Positions 38,099 to 46,624 of a stretch of DNA of 64,000 nucleotides are shown here, one piece after another. Both the position numbers and the translations under genes were made by a program. Below the pieces are notes generated by a model, which was not told where the DNA came from, did not search any database, and saw only the letters and a list, made by a program, of their open reading frames with translations. The stretch covers positions 1 through 64,000 of the forward strand of contig JAKAQO010000002.1 in NCBI GenBank assembly GCA_021822495.1, read 5' to 3'. Within the stretch, counting starts at the first letter, position 1, and every line of letters starts with the position of its first letter. The DNA comes from a bacterium (GTDB lineage Bacteria; Elusimicrobiota; Elusimicrobia; UBA1565; UBA9628).

Positions 38099-38132
38099 CG
38101 AACAGCTTATAAATTGCTTTAATAACTAATAT

Positions 38133-38453
38133 ATGGCTCAAACAAAGAAAAAAACTGGCCGTCACCATTCTGCAATCAAAGCCGCTCGCCAAGCGGAGAA
38201 AAGAAATCTCCGCAACCGTCTCGCTAAAAAAGCGATTCGTTTGTCGCTCAAAGACGCGCTGGAATCCGCCCAAAAAAAAGATTCCCCAAAAGCGACGGAG
38301 TCTTTGTCTAAAAGCGTCAGCCTCTTGGATAAAGCGGCCAGAAAAGGCTTCATCCATTGGAAGGCCGTAGCCAGAAAAAAATCCTATCTCGCTCGCCGAG
38401 TTTCCAGTTCCTTAACGGCAACTGAAAGCAAAGCTTCAGTCGCGGCGGCCTAA
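38133..38453 (+). CDS. rpsT: 30S ribosomal protein S20
   Basis: 106 residues, basic and helical: the SAIKAARQAEKRNLRNRLAKKAIR opening, the LDKAARKGFIHWKAVARKKSYLARRV core and an Ala/Ser-rich tail about 15 residues longer than usual. It converges on holA. Confidence 0.93.
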   Translation: MAQTKKKTGRHHSAIKAARQAEKRNLRNRLAKKAIRLSLKDALESAQKKDSPKATESLSKSVSLLDKAARKGFIHWKAVARKKSYLARRVSSSLTATESKASVAAA

Positions 38454-38456
38454 AGC

Positions 38457-39458
38457 CTAATTACCGCAAAGTTCCTCGGCCAAGAGTTCTATTTCCATTC
38501 CTGGGTTAAGCCAAGACTGGGATTTAAGCCTCATCTCCGCCTCAAGGCAGGATTTTAGATTATTTCTCAATGTGGATTCATCCACGCCCGAGAAATGATC
38601 AAAAAAACCCTTGTCCCAATAGGGATGAAGCCGCAGTTTTTTTTCTATCGCGGGCTTTGATTCTCCCGCTTCCAGCATCATTCTCGCCTTGAGCTGTTTG
38701 AGAATAACCGCGCTCATTTGAGATAAAGCCCTAAACGCCTGATCCTGAGCTTTCCCCTCTTGAAGAAATAGATACAGATGAGATAGAACCGCTTTTTTAT
38801 CCCTTTTTTCAATCAAGCGCGATAAAAGAAAGGGATCGCTTTCTTTTCGATATCCCAAAGAAAGGGAAACTTCTTTTAAGGAAATTTCTATTCCCTCCGC
38901 GGACAAGCACAGTTTTTCAATTTCCTGGCTTAAAAGCCCCCAATCCGTTCCCACTTCGCGAACTAAAAACTCACAAACCTCGGATGAAATTTCCTTGCCA
39001 TTTTTTTTGACGAGCTTGACTACTTGAGAAATGGCCTCATTTTCCTTAAGCTTGGCGAAAACGCAAACCGCCCCTTGACGCGAAACTTCATGAAAGAGAG
39101 AATCTTTCATGTCCGGCTTAGCCTCGTCCGAATGAAGAATAAGAATGGATGAAGCGAGGGGCGCTTTCAGATAGTCCACCAGGGCTTTTTTAAGCGCGGC
39201 GCCGGAATCGGGCATTTCAACGAGAACGAACCGATGGGGAGAGAAAACTGGGAGGCTTAAGAGTTCGGAAATAATATCAGAAGTTTGGGACAAAGCCGCC
39301 GTTTTAGAGAATTCTCTCAAATTAAAAGAGTCGGCGTTTTTTTTAATGAAAGAAAGGGCTGCTTGTTTGGAAAAGGCCTCTTCTCCGCACAAATAATAAA
39401 CCGGCCGGTAAGCGCCTGACTTCCATTCCTTGGACAGTTCGGACGGAGAAATCTCCAT
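38457..39458 (-). CDS. holA: DNA polymerase III subunit delta
   Basis: 333 residues. Delta opens the beta clamp in the clamp loader. PVYYLCGEEAFSKQAAL at the N-terminus, SLPVFSPHRFVLVEMPD, LILHSDEAKPD, and the C-terminal helical collar (QMSAVILKQLKARMM) match the family. It is third in the leuS-lptE-holA operon, a widely conserved arrangement, and overlaps lptE by one base. Confidence 0.92.
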   Translation of the reverse strand: MEISPSELSKEWKSGAYRPVYYLCGEEAFSKQAALSFIKKNADSFNLREFSKTAALSQTSDIISELLSLPVFSPHRFVLVEMPDSGAALKKALVDYLKAPLASSILILHSDEAKPDMKDSLFHEVSRQGAVCVFAKLKENEAISQVVKLVKKNGKEISSEVCEFLVREVGTDWGLLSQEIEKLCLSAEGIEISLKEVSLSLGYRKESDPFLLSRLIEKRDKKAVLSHLYLFLQEGKAQDQAFRALSQMSAVILKQLKARMMLEAGESKPAIEKKLRLHPYWDKGFFDHFSGVDESTLRNNLKSCLEAEMRLKSQSWLNPGMEIELLAEELCGN

Positions 39459-40111
39459 TAATAGGGAGTCACCGGTGGAGTAAAGGTTGAAGGCGGCTGA
39501 GCCACGGGCGCGGTCGATGGCGCGGTTGAGGTAATGACGCGGGAGGCTTCTCCCATCACTGTTCCAAAGCCGTGAACAACGCGAGTCACGACATCATTGG
39601 CCAATACCGGATAAAGCTCTTCCCGCGCCTGCTCCTCGGTAATTCCGCCGGGAATGGCGGCATCCGTATAATTGACCGTTTCTTGAATATTCGGTTGATC
39701 CCATAAAACGGTATTGGTTTTATAATCCACAAATTGAATATCCAAGAGCATCAAGAGCTGATAGGTCTCAGGGGTCAAATTTTGATTAAAGGTCAGGGGC
39801 GTGTTGATGTAGCGGGTAATTGAGGTCTCAACAATTCCTTCCGCGTCTTTATCTGGAACAATCATATAATCGCCATTCTTAATAAAATGATCGCGAATGA
39901 CAATGGATAGTTTGTCCGAGATTCCAAACTGCTGGGTCTTATTAACCACTGGGTGAAGAGCGATCTTTTGAATGTTATGCGGCAAAAGCTGCTCGGACGG
40001 ATTATACTGAACGTCAACTCCGCCAACGGAGGCATTGCTGCATCCATAAAACAAAGGCGAAAGACACGCAAAGACGAAAGACAGAGACAATGGCATTTTT
40101 TTTGTTCTCAT
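39458..40111 (-). CDS. lptE: LPS assembly lipoprotein LptE-like
   Basis: 217 residues with signal peptide and lipobox LFYGCSN. The middle matches the LptE/LptF-associated family: IALHPVVNKTQQFGISDKLSIVIRDHFIK and TSITRYINTPLTFNQNLTPETYQL, with a Pro/Thr-rich C-terminus. LptE plugs LptD in the outer membrane, so its presence implies an LPS-bearing diderm. It overlaps leuS by 4 bases. Confidence 0.85.
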   Translation of the reverse strand: MRTKKMPLSLSFVFACLSPLFYGCSNASVGGVDVQYNPSEQLLPHNIQKIALHPVVNKTQQFGISDKLSIVIRDHFIKNGDYMIVPDKDAEGIVETSITRYINTPLTFNQNLTPETYQLLMLLDIQFVDYKTNTVLWDQPNIQETVNYTDAAIPGGITEEQAREELYPVLANDVVTRVVHGFGTVMGEASRVITSTAPSTAPVAQPPSTFTPPVTPY

Positions 40112-42636
40112 GGCGCAAATTTCTCCTTGACTACGATATTGACCAGCCGATGCGGAACAACGATTGTCTTAACTATTTCTTTTCCCTGGGTCATCGCCTT
40201 TATTTTATCTAAAGAGAGGGCGGTAAATTTCAGATGTTCTTGAGAAATATTTTTTGAAACAGTCAACGCTTCTCTATTTTTACCATTAACCTGAATGACG
40301 TATTCAATTTGGTCTTCTTCTAAATATCTCGCTTCCCAAGAAGGCCATGGTTGCCGCGCCAAGAAATCCCGGTGCCCCAAAACTTCCCATAACTCCTCGC
40401 TGATATGAGGAGCCAGAGGGTTAATCAATGACAAAAGAGTTTCGATATCTATTTTGGCCGGATTCGCCTCGGCATGAATTTGGTTGGCGTAAATCATGAG
40501 AGTTGAGACCACCGTGTTAAAGCCAAATCCCTCGATGTCCTCGGTCACTTTCTTAATCGTGCGGTTTCTGAGAAAGATTAAGCCTTCCCCCTCCGTCCAT
40601 TTAACTTCGTGAACCAGGGTCCAAATTTTTCTTAAGAAGCGGTAAGAGCCTTCAATTGAACGCATGTCCCAGGGTTTAGACTGCTCAAAAGGCCCCATGA
40701 ACATCTCATAAATCCTAAAAGTATCGGCGCCGTAGCGGCGAATGATTTCATCGGGGCTGACCACATTTTTCTTGGACTTGGACATTTTCTCAACTTGACT
40801 CTCCAGCTTTTCGCCGGTTTGAGTGAGAATAGGTTCGCCCGCAGAGTTAAAAGAAACCTCGTCATAAGGATGATAAACGCCGTTAGAATCGCGATAGGAG
40901 AAAGAAAGAATAAGCCCTTGGTGTCGGAGTTTTTGAAATGGCTCCGGAGTCGAAACCGCGCCCTGGTCAAAAAGAAATTTATGCCAAAACCGGGCATACA
41001 AAAGATGGAGAACCGCGTGCTCGCTGCCCCCCACATAAACATCCACTGGCATCCAAGCCTTTTCCAGTTTTGGCTCCCACGCCAAATTTTTATTTTGCGG
41101 GTCAATAAAGCGCAGATAATACCAACAGGACCCGGCCCACTGGGGCATGGTATTGGTTTCCCGCTTGGCCGCGCCGCCGCATTGATGGCAAGAAGTATTG
41201 ACCCAATCTTCAACCAAAGCGAGCGGAGATTCCCCCGTTCCAGTCGGCTTATAATTGTCTATCTTGGGAAGCAAAACCGGCAAATCCTTTTCCGGGACGG
41301 GAAGACTTCCGCATTTCGGGCAATGGAGGATGGGAATAGGTTCCCCCCAATAGCGCTGTCTTGAAAAAATCCAGTCCCGCAGGCGATATTGCACCGCCCG
41401 TTTTCCCAAACCTTTTTCCTCCAAGACCTGAATCATTTTTTCTTTGGCTTCCTGGGTCGTAAGACCGTCAATGACCGGAGAATTGGCCGCAACGCCGTCC
41501 TCCACGTAGGCAAATTCCTTGACTTCTTCCAAAAGACCGGACAAAGGCCGCACCACAGGAACAATGGGAAGGCCAAATTTTTTAGCGAAAGCGAAATCCC
41601 GCGCGTCATGGGCCGGAACGGCCATGACGGCCCCCGTCCCATAACTGACGAGAACGTAATCAGCGATCCAAATGGGAACTTTTTTTCCCGTCAGAGGATG
41701 AACAGCGTAAGACCCGGTAAACACGCCGGTTTTATCTTTCTGTAAATCCGAACGCTCCAGCTCCGCCTTGTTTTTGGACTCCTCAATATAGGCCGACACC
41801 GCCGACGCTTTGTCTACTGAAGACAGCTTAAGAGACAAGGAGTGTTCCGGAGACAAAACCAAATAAGAAACTCCATAAAGGGTGTCGGGGCGAGTCGTAA
41901 AGATGGGAATTGATTCTCCCGATTCGGTCTTAAAATAAATCTCGGCCCCCTCGGATTTTCCGATCCAGTGTTTTTGCATTGCTAAGGTCGAATGGGGCCA
42001 ATCAAGAATCTCCAAATCTTTTTCAAGCCTATCGGCATAAGCGGTAATTTTTAGCGTCCACTGCCGAATATTTTTTCTCTCAACCCGCGACTGACAACGC
42101 TCACAGGAACCGTTAAAAACCTCTTCATTAGCGAGCCCCGTTTTGCAAGAGGGGCACCAGTTAATAGGGGCCGTGCTTTCATAGGCCAAGCCTTTTTTAA
42201 AGAGCTGCAAAAAAATCCATTGCGTGCATTTATAATATTCGGGGTCCGTCGTATTAATCTCGCGCTCCCAATCATAAGAAAAGCCCAGGGATTTGACCTG
42301 GCGTTTAAAATTGGCGATATTTTCGCGCGTAATGTCTTCTGGATGCCGCCCGGTCTGAATCGCGAAGTTTTCAGCGGGAAGACCGAAGGCGTCCCACCCC
42401 ATCGGATGCAAAACGTCAAAGCCGAGACGACGCTTAAAGCGGGAAAGAATGTCGGTAGCGATATATCCTTCCGGATGCCCCACGTGAAGCCCGGCCCCGG
42501 AGGGATAGGGAAACATATCGAGACAATAGAATTTTTTTCCAGACTGGGGAACCTTGGGAGCTTTAAAAAGCCCGGAAGATTCCCACTTCTCCTGCCATTT
42601 GGCCTCTATTTCAAAGAATGGAATTAAGTCTGTCAT
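40108..42636 (-). CDS. leuS: Leucyl-tRNA synthetase
   Basis: 842 residues. Class I HIGH motif as GLHVGHPEGY, KMSKS as VEKMSKSKKN, zinc-site cysteines (CPSCKTGLANEE, CERC; also CPKCGSLP, CHQCGG), and the CP1 editing domain with TTRPDTLYGVSY and GTGAVMAVPAHDARD. First gene of the leuS-lptE-holA operon, with a tRNA gene just upstream on the same strand. Confidence 0.98.
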   Translation of the reverse strand: MTDLIPFFEIEAKWQEKWESSGLFKAPKVPQSGKKFYCLDMFPYPSGAGLHVGHPEGYIATDILSRFKRRLGFDVLHPMGWDAFGLPAENFAIQTGRHPEDITRENIANFKRQVKSLGFSYDWEREINTTDPEYYKCTQWIFLQLFKKGLAYESTAPINWCPSCKTGLANEEVFNGSCERCQSRVERKNIRQWTLKITAYADRLEKDLEILDWPHSTLAMQKHWIGKSEGAEIYFKTESGESIPIFTTRPDTLYGVSYLVLSPEHSLSLKLSSVDKASAVSAYIEESKNKAELERSDLQKDKTGVFTGSYAVHPLTGKKVPIWIADYVLVSYGTGAVMAVPAHDARDFAFAKKFGLPIVPVVRPLSGLLEEVKEFAYVEDGVAANSPVIDGLTTQEAKEKMIQVLEEKGLGKRAVQYRLRDWIFSRQRYWGEPIPILHCPKCGSLPVPEKDLPVLLPKIDNYKPTGTGESPLALVEDWVNTSCHQCGGAAKRETNTMPQWAGSCWYYLRFIDPQNKNLAWEPKLEKAWMPVDVYVGGSEHAVLHLLYARFWHKFLFDQGAVSTPEPFQKLRHQGLILSFSYRDSNGVYHPYDEVSFNSAGEPILTQTGEKLESQVEKMSKSKKNVVSPDEIIRRYGADTFRIYEMFMGPFEQSKPWDMRSIEGSYRFLRKIWTLVHEVKWTEGEGLIFLRNRTIKKVTEDIEGFGFNTVVSTLMIYANQIHAEANPAKIDIETLLSLINPLAPHISEELWEVLGHRDFLARQPWPSWEARYLEEDQIEYVIQVNGKNREALTVSKNISQEHLKFTALSLDKIKAMTQGKEIVKTIVVPHRLVNIVVKEKFAP

Positions 42637-42643
42637 AAAAATT

Positions 42644-42717
42644 TGCGCCCGGCAGGACTTGAACCTGCGACCCTCCCGTTATGAGCGGGGTGCTCTGACC
42701 AACTGAGCTACGGGCGC
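42644..42717 (-). tRNA. tRNA with anticodon CAT (Met, or Ile2)
   Basis: 74 bases on the minus strand. The acceptor stem GCGCCCG/CGGGCGC pairs fully. Other elements are the D arm TAGCTCAGTTGGTCAGAGCA, anticodon loop CTCATAA, and the T arm around GGTTCAAGTCC, with discriminator A and no encoded CCA. The fully paired first acceptor position argues against initiator tRNA. Elongator Met and lysidine-modified Ile(CAT) cannot be separated by eye. Confidence 0.93.
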
Positions 42718-42884
42718 GTGCGTAAAATCGTTCCTTACCAGGGCGCATTAATTTTACCAAAAAGGAGTCCGCCACTTCCGTCATCCAAACGTCACGCGGA
42801 ATTTGCGCTTTCACTATGGTCTTTGGAGACTTAGCCAAGCTATCATAAAAAGGACGGCTAAATTTAAACTGGGAGAAATCAAAA

Positions 42885-43463
42885 ATGCAAAAAATTAAAG
42901 ACAAGATTGCAAAACACTTAATCTGCGGGGCTTTCCTTACTATCAGCGTCCCTGCCGCGCGGGCCACAGGCGTTTCTGATTTAGGACAAAACTTTCAAGA
43001 ACTAAGCCAAACCATCAAGACTCAATTTCCCAATGTCCGCTACCATCTGGTTTTAGAACGGAACGTGGGTTTGAGATGCGAGGATCGCGACGGCGTTGAA
43101 GGCCACAACGCGATTGATCTAGACGATATCCCCGAGGAATTTTACGTCGGAAAGGGCGAATGCGCCAATCTCGCCGGCGCCGATCTGCGCGCCTATGAGC
43201 TCGCAAACTTCAACTTTAGCGGAGCTTATATGAGGAAGGCGAATTTGAATGGGGTAGATTTAAGAGGCTCCAATTTTTACGGAACCGATTTAAGCCAGGC
43301 CGATCTTAGAGGAGCTGACTTAAGGGACGCAAAAAACCTCATCACCGCCAATATCAAAGGGGCCATCTTTGATATGGAGACGAAGTTTCCCTGGGTAGAG
43401 GGTCAGGCAAAGATTCACGGCATGATTTGCGTGGGCGATCCCGACTGGTGCATGGATCAATGA
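42885..43463 (+). CDS. Secreted pentapeptide-repeat protein
   Basis: 192 residues. Signal peptide ending near ARATG. The C-terminal half has about 9 consecutive A(D/N)LxX repeats (CANLAGADLRAYELANFNFSG..., SQADLRGADLRDAKN), which fold as a right-handed quadrilateral beta-helix. Cys pairs flank the repeats (LRCED, MICVGDPDWCMD), fitting an extracytoplasmic site. Upstream, CTATGGTCTTTGGAGAC at about 42814 weakly resembles the shared 16-bp motif. Confidence 0.8.
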   Translation: MQKIKDKIAKHLICGAFLTISVPAARATGVSDLGQNFQELSQTIKTQFPNVRYHLVLERNVGLRCEDRDGVEGHNAIDLDDIPEEFYVGKGECANLAGADLRAYELANFNFSGAYMRKANLNGVDLRGSNFYGTDLSQADLRGADLRDAKNLITANIKGAIFDMETKFPWVEGQAKIHGMICVGDPDWCMDQ

Positions 43464-43523
43464 CGGAAGCTCTAATGTCGCGAAACGTCACGCGTTTGTT
43501 ACTCGTTTGTTGCGTTCAAGTCA

Positions 43524-43552
43524 TTGACACCAAGGCCCTGAAACCGATACCT
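43524..43552 (+). promoter_or_regulatory. Candidate promoter of the DUF47-pit operon
   Basis: TTGACA (43524-43529), 17 bases, ATACCT (43547-43552). The start codon at 43560 is 7 bases further and no Shine-Dalgarno sequence is present, so the transcript would be leaderless. Confidence 0.4.
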
Positions 43553-43559
43553 TGTCTCT

Positions 43560-44183
43560 ATGATTAGATTTATCCCACGCGAAGAAAAATTTTTCGACCT
43601 CTTTGAGGCTCAGGCCGCGCATAACGTCGAGGCCGCGGGCGTTTTTAAAGACCTTACTTCTCAGTGGAGCCTTGAATCTCCTCTCTTTCAGAAACTTCAA
43701 GATATTGAGCATGAAGCCGATATCACGACCCATGAGGTTTACGATCGTTTAAACCGCACTTTCATTACCCCTTTTGACCGCGAGGACATCCACGAACTCG
43801 CCTCCGAGCTTGACGATATCGTGGATTTGATTCAATCAGTTTCCATTCGCATGAAAATTTATCGCATCGACCGCTCGGACGCCCCGCTTCTCAGTCTCGC
43901 CGAAATTTTGCTCAACGCCACCGAAAATATCCAGAAAGCGGTCTCTGAACTCAGGCGCCCTGAAAAACAACGGCGCGTTTTGGATTATTGCATCGAGATC
44001 AACCGCCTTGAAAACGCCGGGGATAAGGCCCTTGAAGAAGCGCTCAGCCATCTTTTCGACGGACGCCCGGAGCCCCTTGAAGTCATCAAGTGGAAAGAAA
44101 TTTACGAGGGCATCGAAACGGCCATTGATAAGTGCGAGGACGTGGCCAATGTTTTTGAGTCCATTCTCGTTAAATCCTCGTAA
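43560..44183 (+). CDS. DUF47 / PhoU-like phosphate transport regulator
   Basis: 207 residues, all helical. FFDLFEAQAAHNVEAAGVF, IEHEADITTHEVYDRLNRTFITPFDREDIHELASELDDIVDLI and the second helical hairpin match the DUF47 (Pit accessory, PhoU-like) family, which has metal-binding E/DxxxD helices. Its stop overlaps the Pit start (TAATG), as is common, and it modulates the transporter. Confidence 0.92.
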   Translation: MIRFIPREEKFFDLFEAQAAHNVEAAGVFKDLTSQWSLESPLFQKLQDIEHEADITTHEVYDRLNRTFITPFDREDIHELASELDDIVDLIQSVSIRMKIYRIDRSDAPLLSLAEILLNATENIQKAVSELRRPEKQRRVLDYCIEINRLENAGDKALEEALSHLFDGRPEPLEVIKWKEIYEGIETAIDKCEDVANVFESILVKSS

Positions 44184-45178
44184 TGCCTCACTTAACTCTT
44201 GTTTACGGCATCGTCGGTCTCGCTCTTTTCTTTGATTTCTTAAATGGAATGCATGACGCCGCCAATGAAATCGCGACCGTCGTCTCAACCCGGGTTCTTT
44301 CCCCCCGAAACGCGGTTTTATGGGCCGCCTGCTTTCACATGGTCGCGGCCTTTGGGTTCGGCGTTCATGTCGCCGACACCATAGGAAAAGGTCTTGTTTC
44401 GCCCAAAACTATGGATAACGCCGTCATTCTTGGCGCGCTCGTTGGAGGATCTCTTTGGAATTACCTCACCATCCGCGTCGGGCTTCCGGTCAGTTCTTCC
44501 CATTCTTTGATTGGCGGCCTCGTTGGGGCCGCGGTCGCGAAAGCGGGCTGGGGGTGTCTCATGCCCTGGGGAATCGGGCTTGTCGTCGCCTTCATGATTA
44601 TTTCTCCTCTTTTTGGACTTCTTTTAGGCTATACCCTCATGATTCTCAGCTCCTGGGCTTTTCGCAAGAGTTCTCCTCGACACGTGGATATTTTCGCGCG
44701 CGTTGGGCAATTGGCATCCTCCGCTTTTTTAAGTCTTGCCCACGGCCTTAACGACGCTCAAAAAACCATGGGGGTCATCGCCATTCTCCTGTTTTCAAAC
44801 GGAGTGTTGGGCCCGCACTTTTACATTCCTAAATGGGTCATCTTAAGCTGTTACGCCGTGATGTCTCTTGGAACCTTGGCTGGAGGCTGGAAGGTCGTCC
44901 ACACAGTCGGGCAACGGATCACTAAACTGCGCCCCTTGAGCGGAATGTGCGCCGATCTCGGTTCCGGAACCGTCATGTTTGTTTGCGGAATAGTGGGAAT
45001 TCCGATTTCGACGACGCATCTCGTCAATGGAACCTTGATGGGAGTGGGCGCGACTCAAAGGCTTTCCGCCGTGAGATGGGGAGTGGTCAAGGAAATCATC
45101 GTCGCATGGCTCATCACCATTCCCTGCGCGGCGGCAGTCGCCGCCATCAGCTATCATATTTTCGCGCATTTTATTTGA
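44183..45178 (+). CDS. pit: Inorganic phosphate transporter, PiT family
   Basis: 331 residues with about ten membrane segments. Both PiT signatures are present: FDFLNGMHDAANEIATVV in the first half and LSLAHGLNDAQKTMGVI in the second. LPVSSSHSLIGGLVG and IPISTTHLVNGTLMGVG mark the paired re-entrant regions. It takes up phosphate (with metal) by proton or sodium symport and is coupled to the DUF47 partner. Confidence 0.95.
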   Translation: MPHLTLVYGIVGLALFFDFLNGMHDAANEIATVVSTRVLSPRNAVLWAACFHMVAAFGFGVHVADTIGKGLVSPKTMDNAVILGALVGGSLWNYLTIRVGLPVSSSHSLIGGLVGAAVAKAGWGCLMPWGIGLVVAFMIISPLFGLLLGYTLMILSSWAFRKSSPRHVDIFARVGQLASSAFLSLAHGLNDAQKTMGVIAILLFSNGVLGPHFYIPKWVILSCYAVMSLGTLAGGWKVVHTVGQRITKLRPLSGMCADLGSGTVMFVCGIVGIPISTTHLVNGTLMGVGATQRLSAVRWGVVKEIIVAWLITIPCAAAVAAISYHIFAHFI

Positions 45179-45228
45179 CTTTAGACGCTAAAAGGGTCAA
45201 AATAACAGGGTCAAGGAGATTTCCCCCA

Positions 45229-45591
45229 ATGAAAATATCCCTAATAAAAAATAGCGTCTCTTTTATCCTCCTCACGGCGCTGGTCGCCAGCTTTTCGGGA
45301 TGCCTCTATACCAATACTTACGCGCCCGATTCTTACCGATCAGCCACGCCCATTGACGTCAAGGCCGCCGCCTCCGATCCCATCGTTTCCGGACAGGGAT
45401 GCACCTATTCTGTTTTATGGATGGTCAGTTGGGGAAATTCAGGATACGCCATCGCAACCCACCGCGCTTTAAAAAACGACCCCCAAGGTGTTCTTTATGA
45501 CGTCAAAGCGGATCTAAAAGTGACTTCCTATGTGCTTGGATTATGGACCAGGGCTTGCACCATTGTCACCGGCAGAGCCGGACACGTGTGA
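45229..45591 (+). CDS. TRL-like lipoprotein 1
   Basis: 120 residues from the ATG at 45229. Lipobox SFSGCLY. The pattern of an early Gly-Cys (SGQGCTYSVLWMVSWGNSG), an A...AL helix, DVKADLK and a final LGLWTRACTIVTGRA matches the TRL-like small protein family of unknown function. It overlaps the next, related gene by 4 bases (GTGA). Confidence 0.6.
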   Translation: MKISLIKNSVSFILLTALVASFSGCLYTNTYAPDSYRSATPIDVKAAASDPIVSGQGCTYSVLWMVSWGNSGYAIATHRALKNDPQGVLYDVKADLKVTSYVLGLWTRACTIVTGRAGHV

Positions 45592-46037
45592 AAAAATTAT
45601 TTTTAATTATCGCCTTTTTACCCATCAACGCTTTTTCCGCCACCTATACATCCAATCCATCCATCGTCAGTCCCAGCGGATATTTCATCGTCTATGACGT
45701 TCAAGGAACCCTTTCTTTTGAACCCTCCACCCGCTGGGAATTGCCTAAAGACATCACAACCATAGGCCAAGTGACCGGGCAAAGTTGCGCTTATGCCCTC
45801 AGCATCCCTATCGCCCTAGCTTTGACCGCTTCCAAGGTTTCGGGAGCTTATGGAGAAAACGGATATAATAAAGCGGTCAAAAACATTTTAAAAGTCCATC
45901 CGGATATTTCCGGGATTTATGACGTCAAAGTCGACACGCATATCATCACCGTCCTAGGGATATTTACGCGACAATGCTTGCTCCTTTCAGCTCGGGCGTT
46001 TAAAATCCAAAACCCAAAGGCAGGGCAAAAAATATGA
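45588..46037 (+). CDS. TRL-like secreted protein 2
   Basis: 149 residues starting at GTG. Signal peptide cleaved near NAFSA. It keeps the same pattern as its upstream neighbour (GQSCAYALSIPIAL, AVKNILK, YDVKVDTH, LGIFTRQCLLLSARAF), so the two are tandem paralogues with one lipid-anchored and one soluble. Its stop overlaps the PAP2 start. Confidence 0.58.
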   Translation: MKKLFLIIAFLPINAFSATYTSNPSIVSPSGYFIVYDVQGTLSFEPSTRWELPKDITTIGQVTGQSCAYALSIPIALALTASKVSGAYGENGYNKAVKNILKVHPDISGIYDVKVDTHIITVLGIFTRQCLLLSARAFKIQNPKAGQKI

Positions 46038-46600
46038 GAGAAACGCTGGTCTCTTTCGATCGCTACCTATTTCACATCATCAACGGCGTTTTGGTCTGTC
46101 GTCCGCTTAATTACGTGATGCCGACCATTACGGACTTTCACAAAATCTCTCTTGTTCGCTTTGTTCTTTTACCGGCCATCATCCTTTTTTGGATTTGGAA
46201 AAGAAGAGGCGAAGCCCTTCGGGTCATTTTAGTTCTGGGAATCGTCGCCGGATTTACCGATTTGATCGCTTATCGGATCGTCAAACCCCTAGTTGGAAGA
46301 TTGCGCCCCCCCTTAGCCGGAATTCCCGTCGTTTTGAGAGCGCATTTCGGCGGAAAACTTAGTTTTCCCTCCAATCACGCGGCTAATATGTTTGCCGCCG
46401 CCGCGGTCCTCAGCGCGGCTTACCCCACCTTAACCCCGTTTTTTTACACCGCCGCCGTCATTGTCTCTTATAGCCGCGTTTATGTCGGCGTCCATTATCC
46501 TTTTGACGTCATTGGCGGAGCCGTTTTGGGTTCCATTATCGCCTTTATCGCAATACGCGCCGCCCGAAAAACCGGCATTTTTCAACAATCAAAAGCCTAA
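46034..46600 (+). CDS. PAP2-family membrane phosphatase
   Basis: 188 residues with about five membrane helices and the three PAP2 motifs: KPLVGRLRP, SFPSNHAAN and SRVYVGVHYPFDVIGG. Members dephosphorylate undecaprenyl pyrophosphate or lipid A. The adjoining membrane glycosyltransferase makes a polyprenyl-phosphate substrate plausible. Confidence 0.9.
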   Translation: MRETLVSFDRYLFHIINGVLVCRPLNYVMPTITDFHKISLVRFVLLPAIILFWIWKRRGEALRVILVLGIVAGFTDLIAYRIVKPLVGRLRPPLAGIPVVLRAHFGGKLSFPSNHAANMFAAAAVLSAAYPTLTPFFYTAAVIVSYSRVYVGVHYPFDVIGGAVLGSIIAFIAIRAARKTGIFQQSKA

Positions 46601-46624
46601 TCCCCGTTACGATTTAAAAACAGA

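Noticed and set aside
42814-42830. A sixth site of the 16-bp upstream motif before the pentapeptide gene
   Set aside because: It matches only partly (CTATGGTCTTTGGAGAC) and lies at a different distance to the -10-like sequence; mentioned in the gene entry but not listed as a site.
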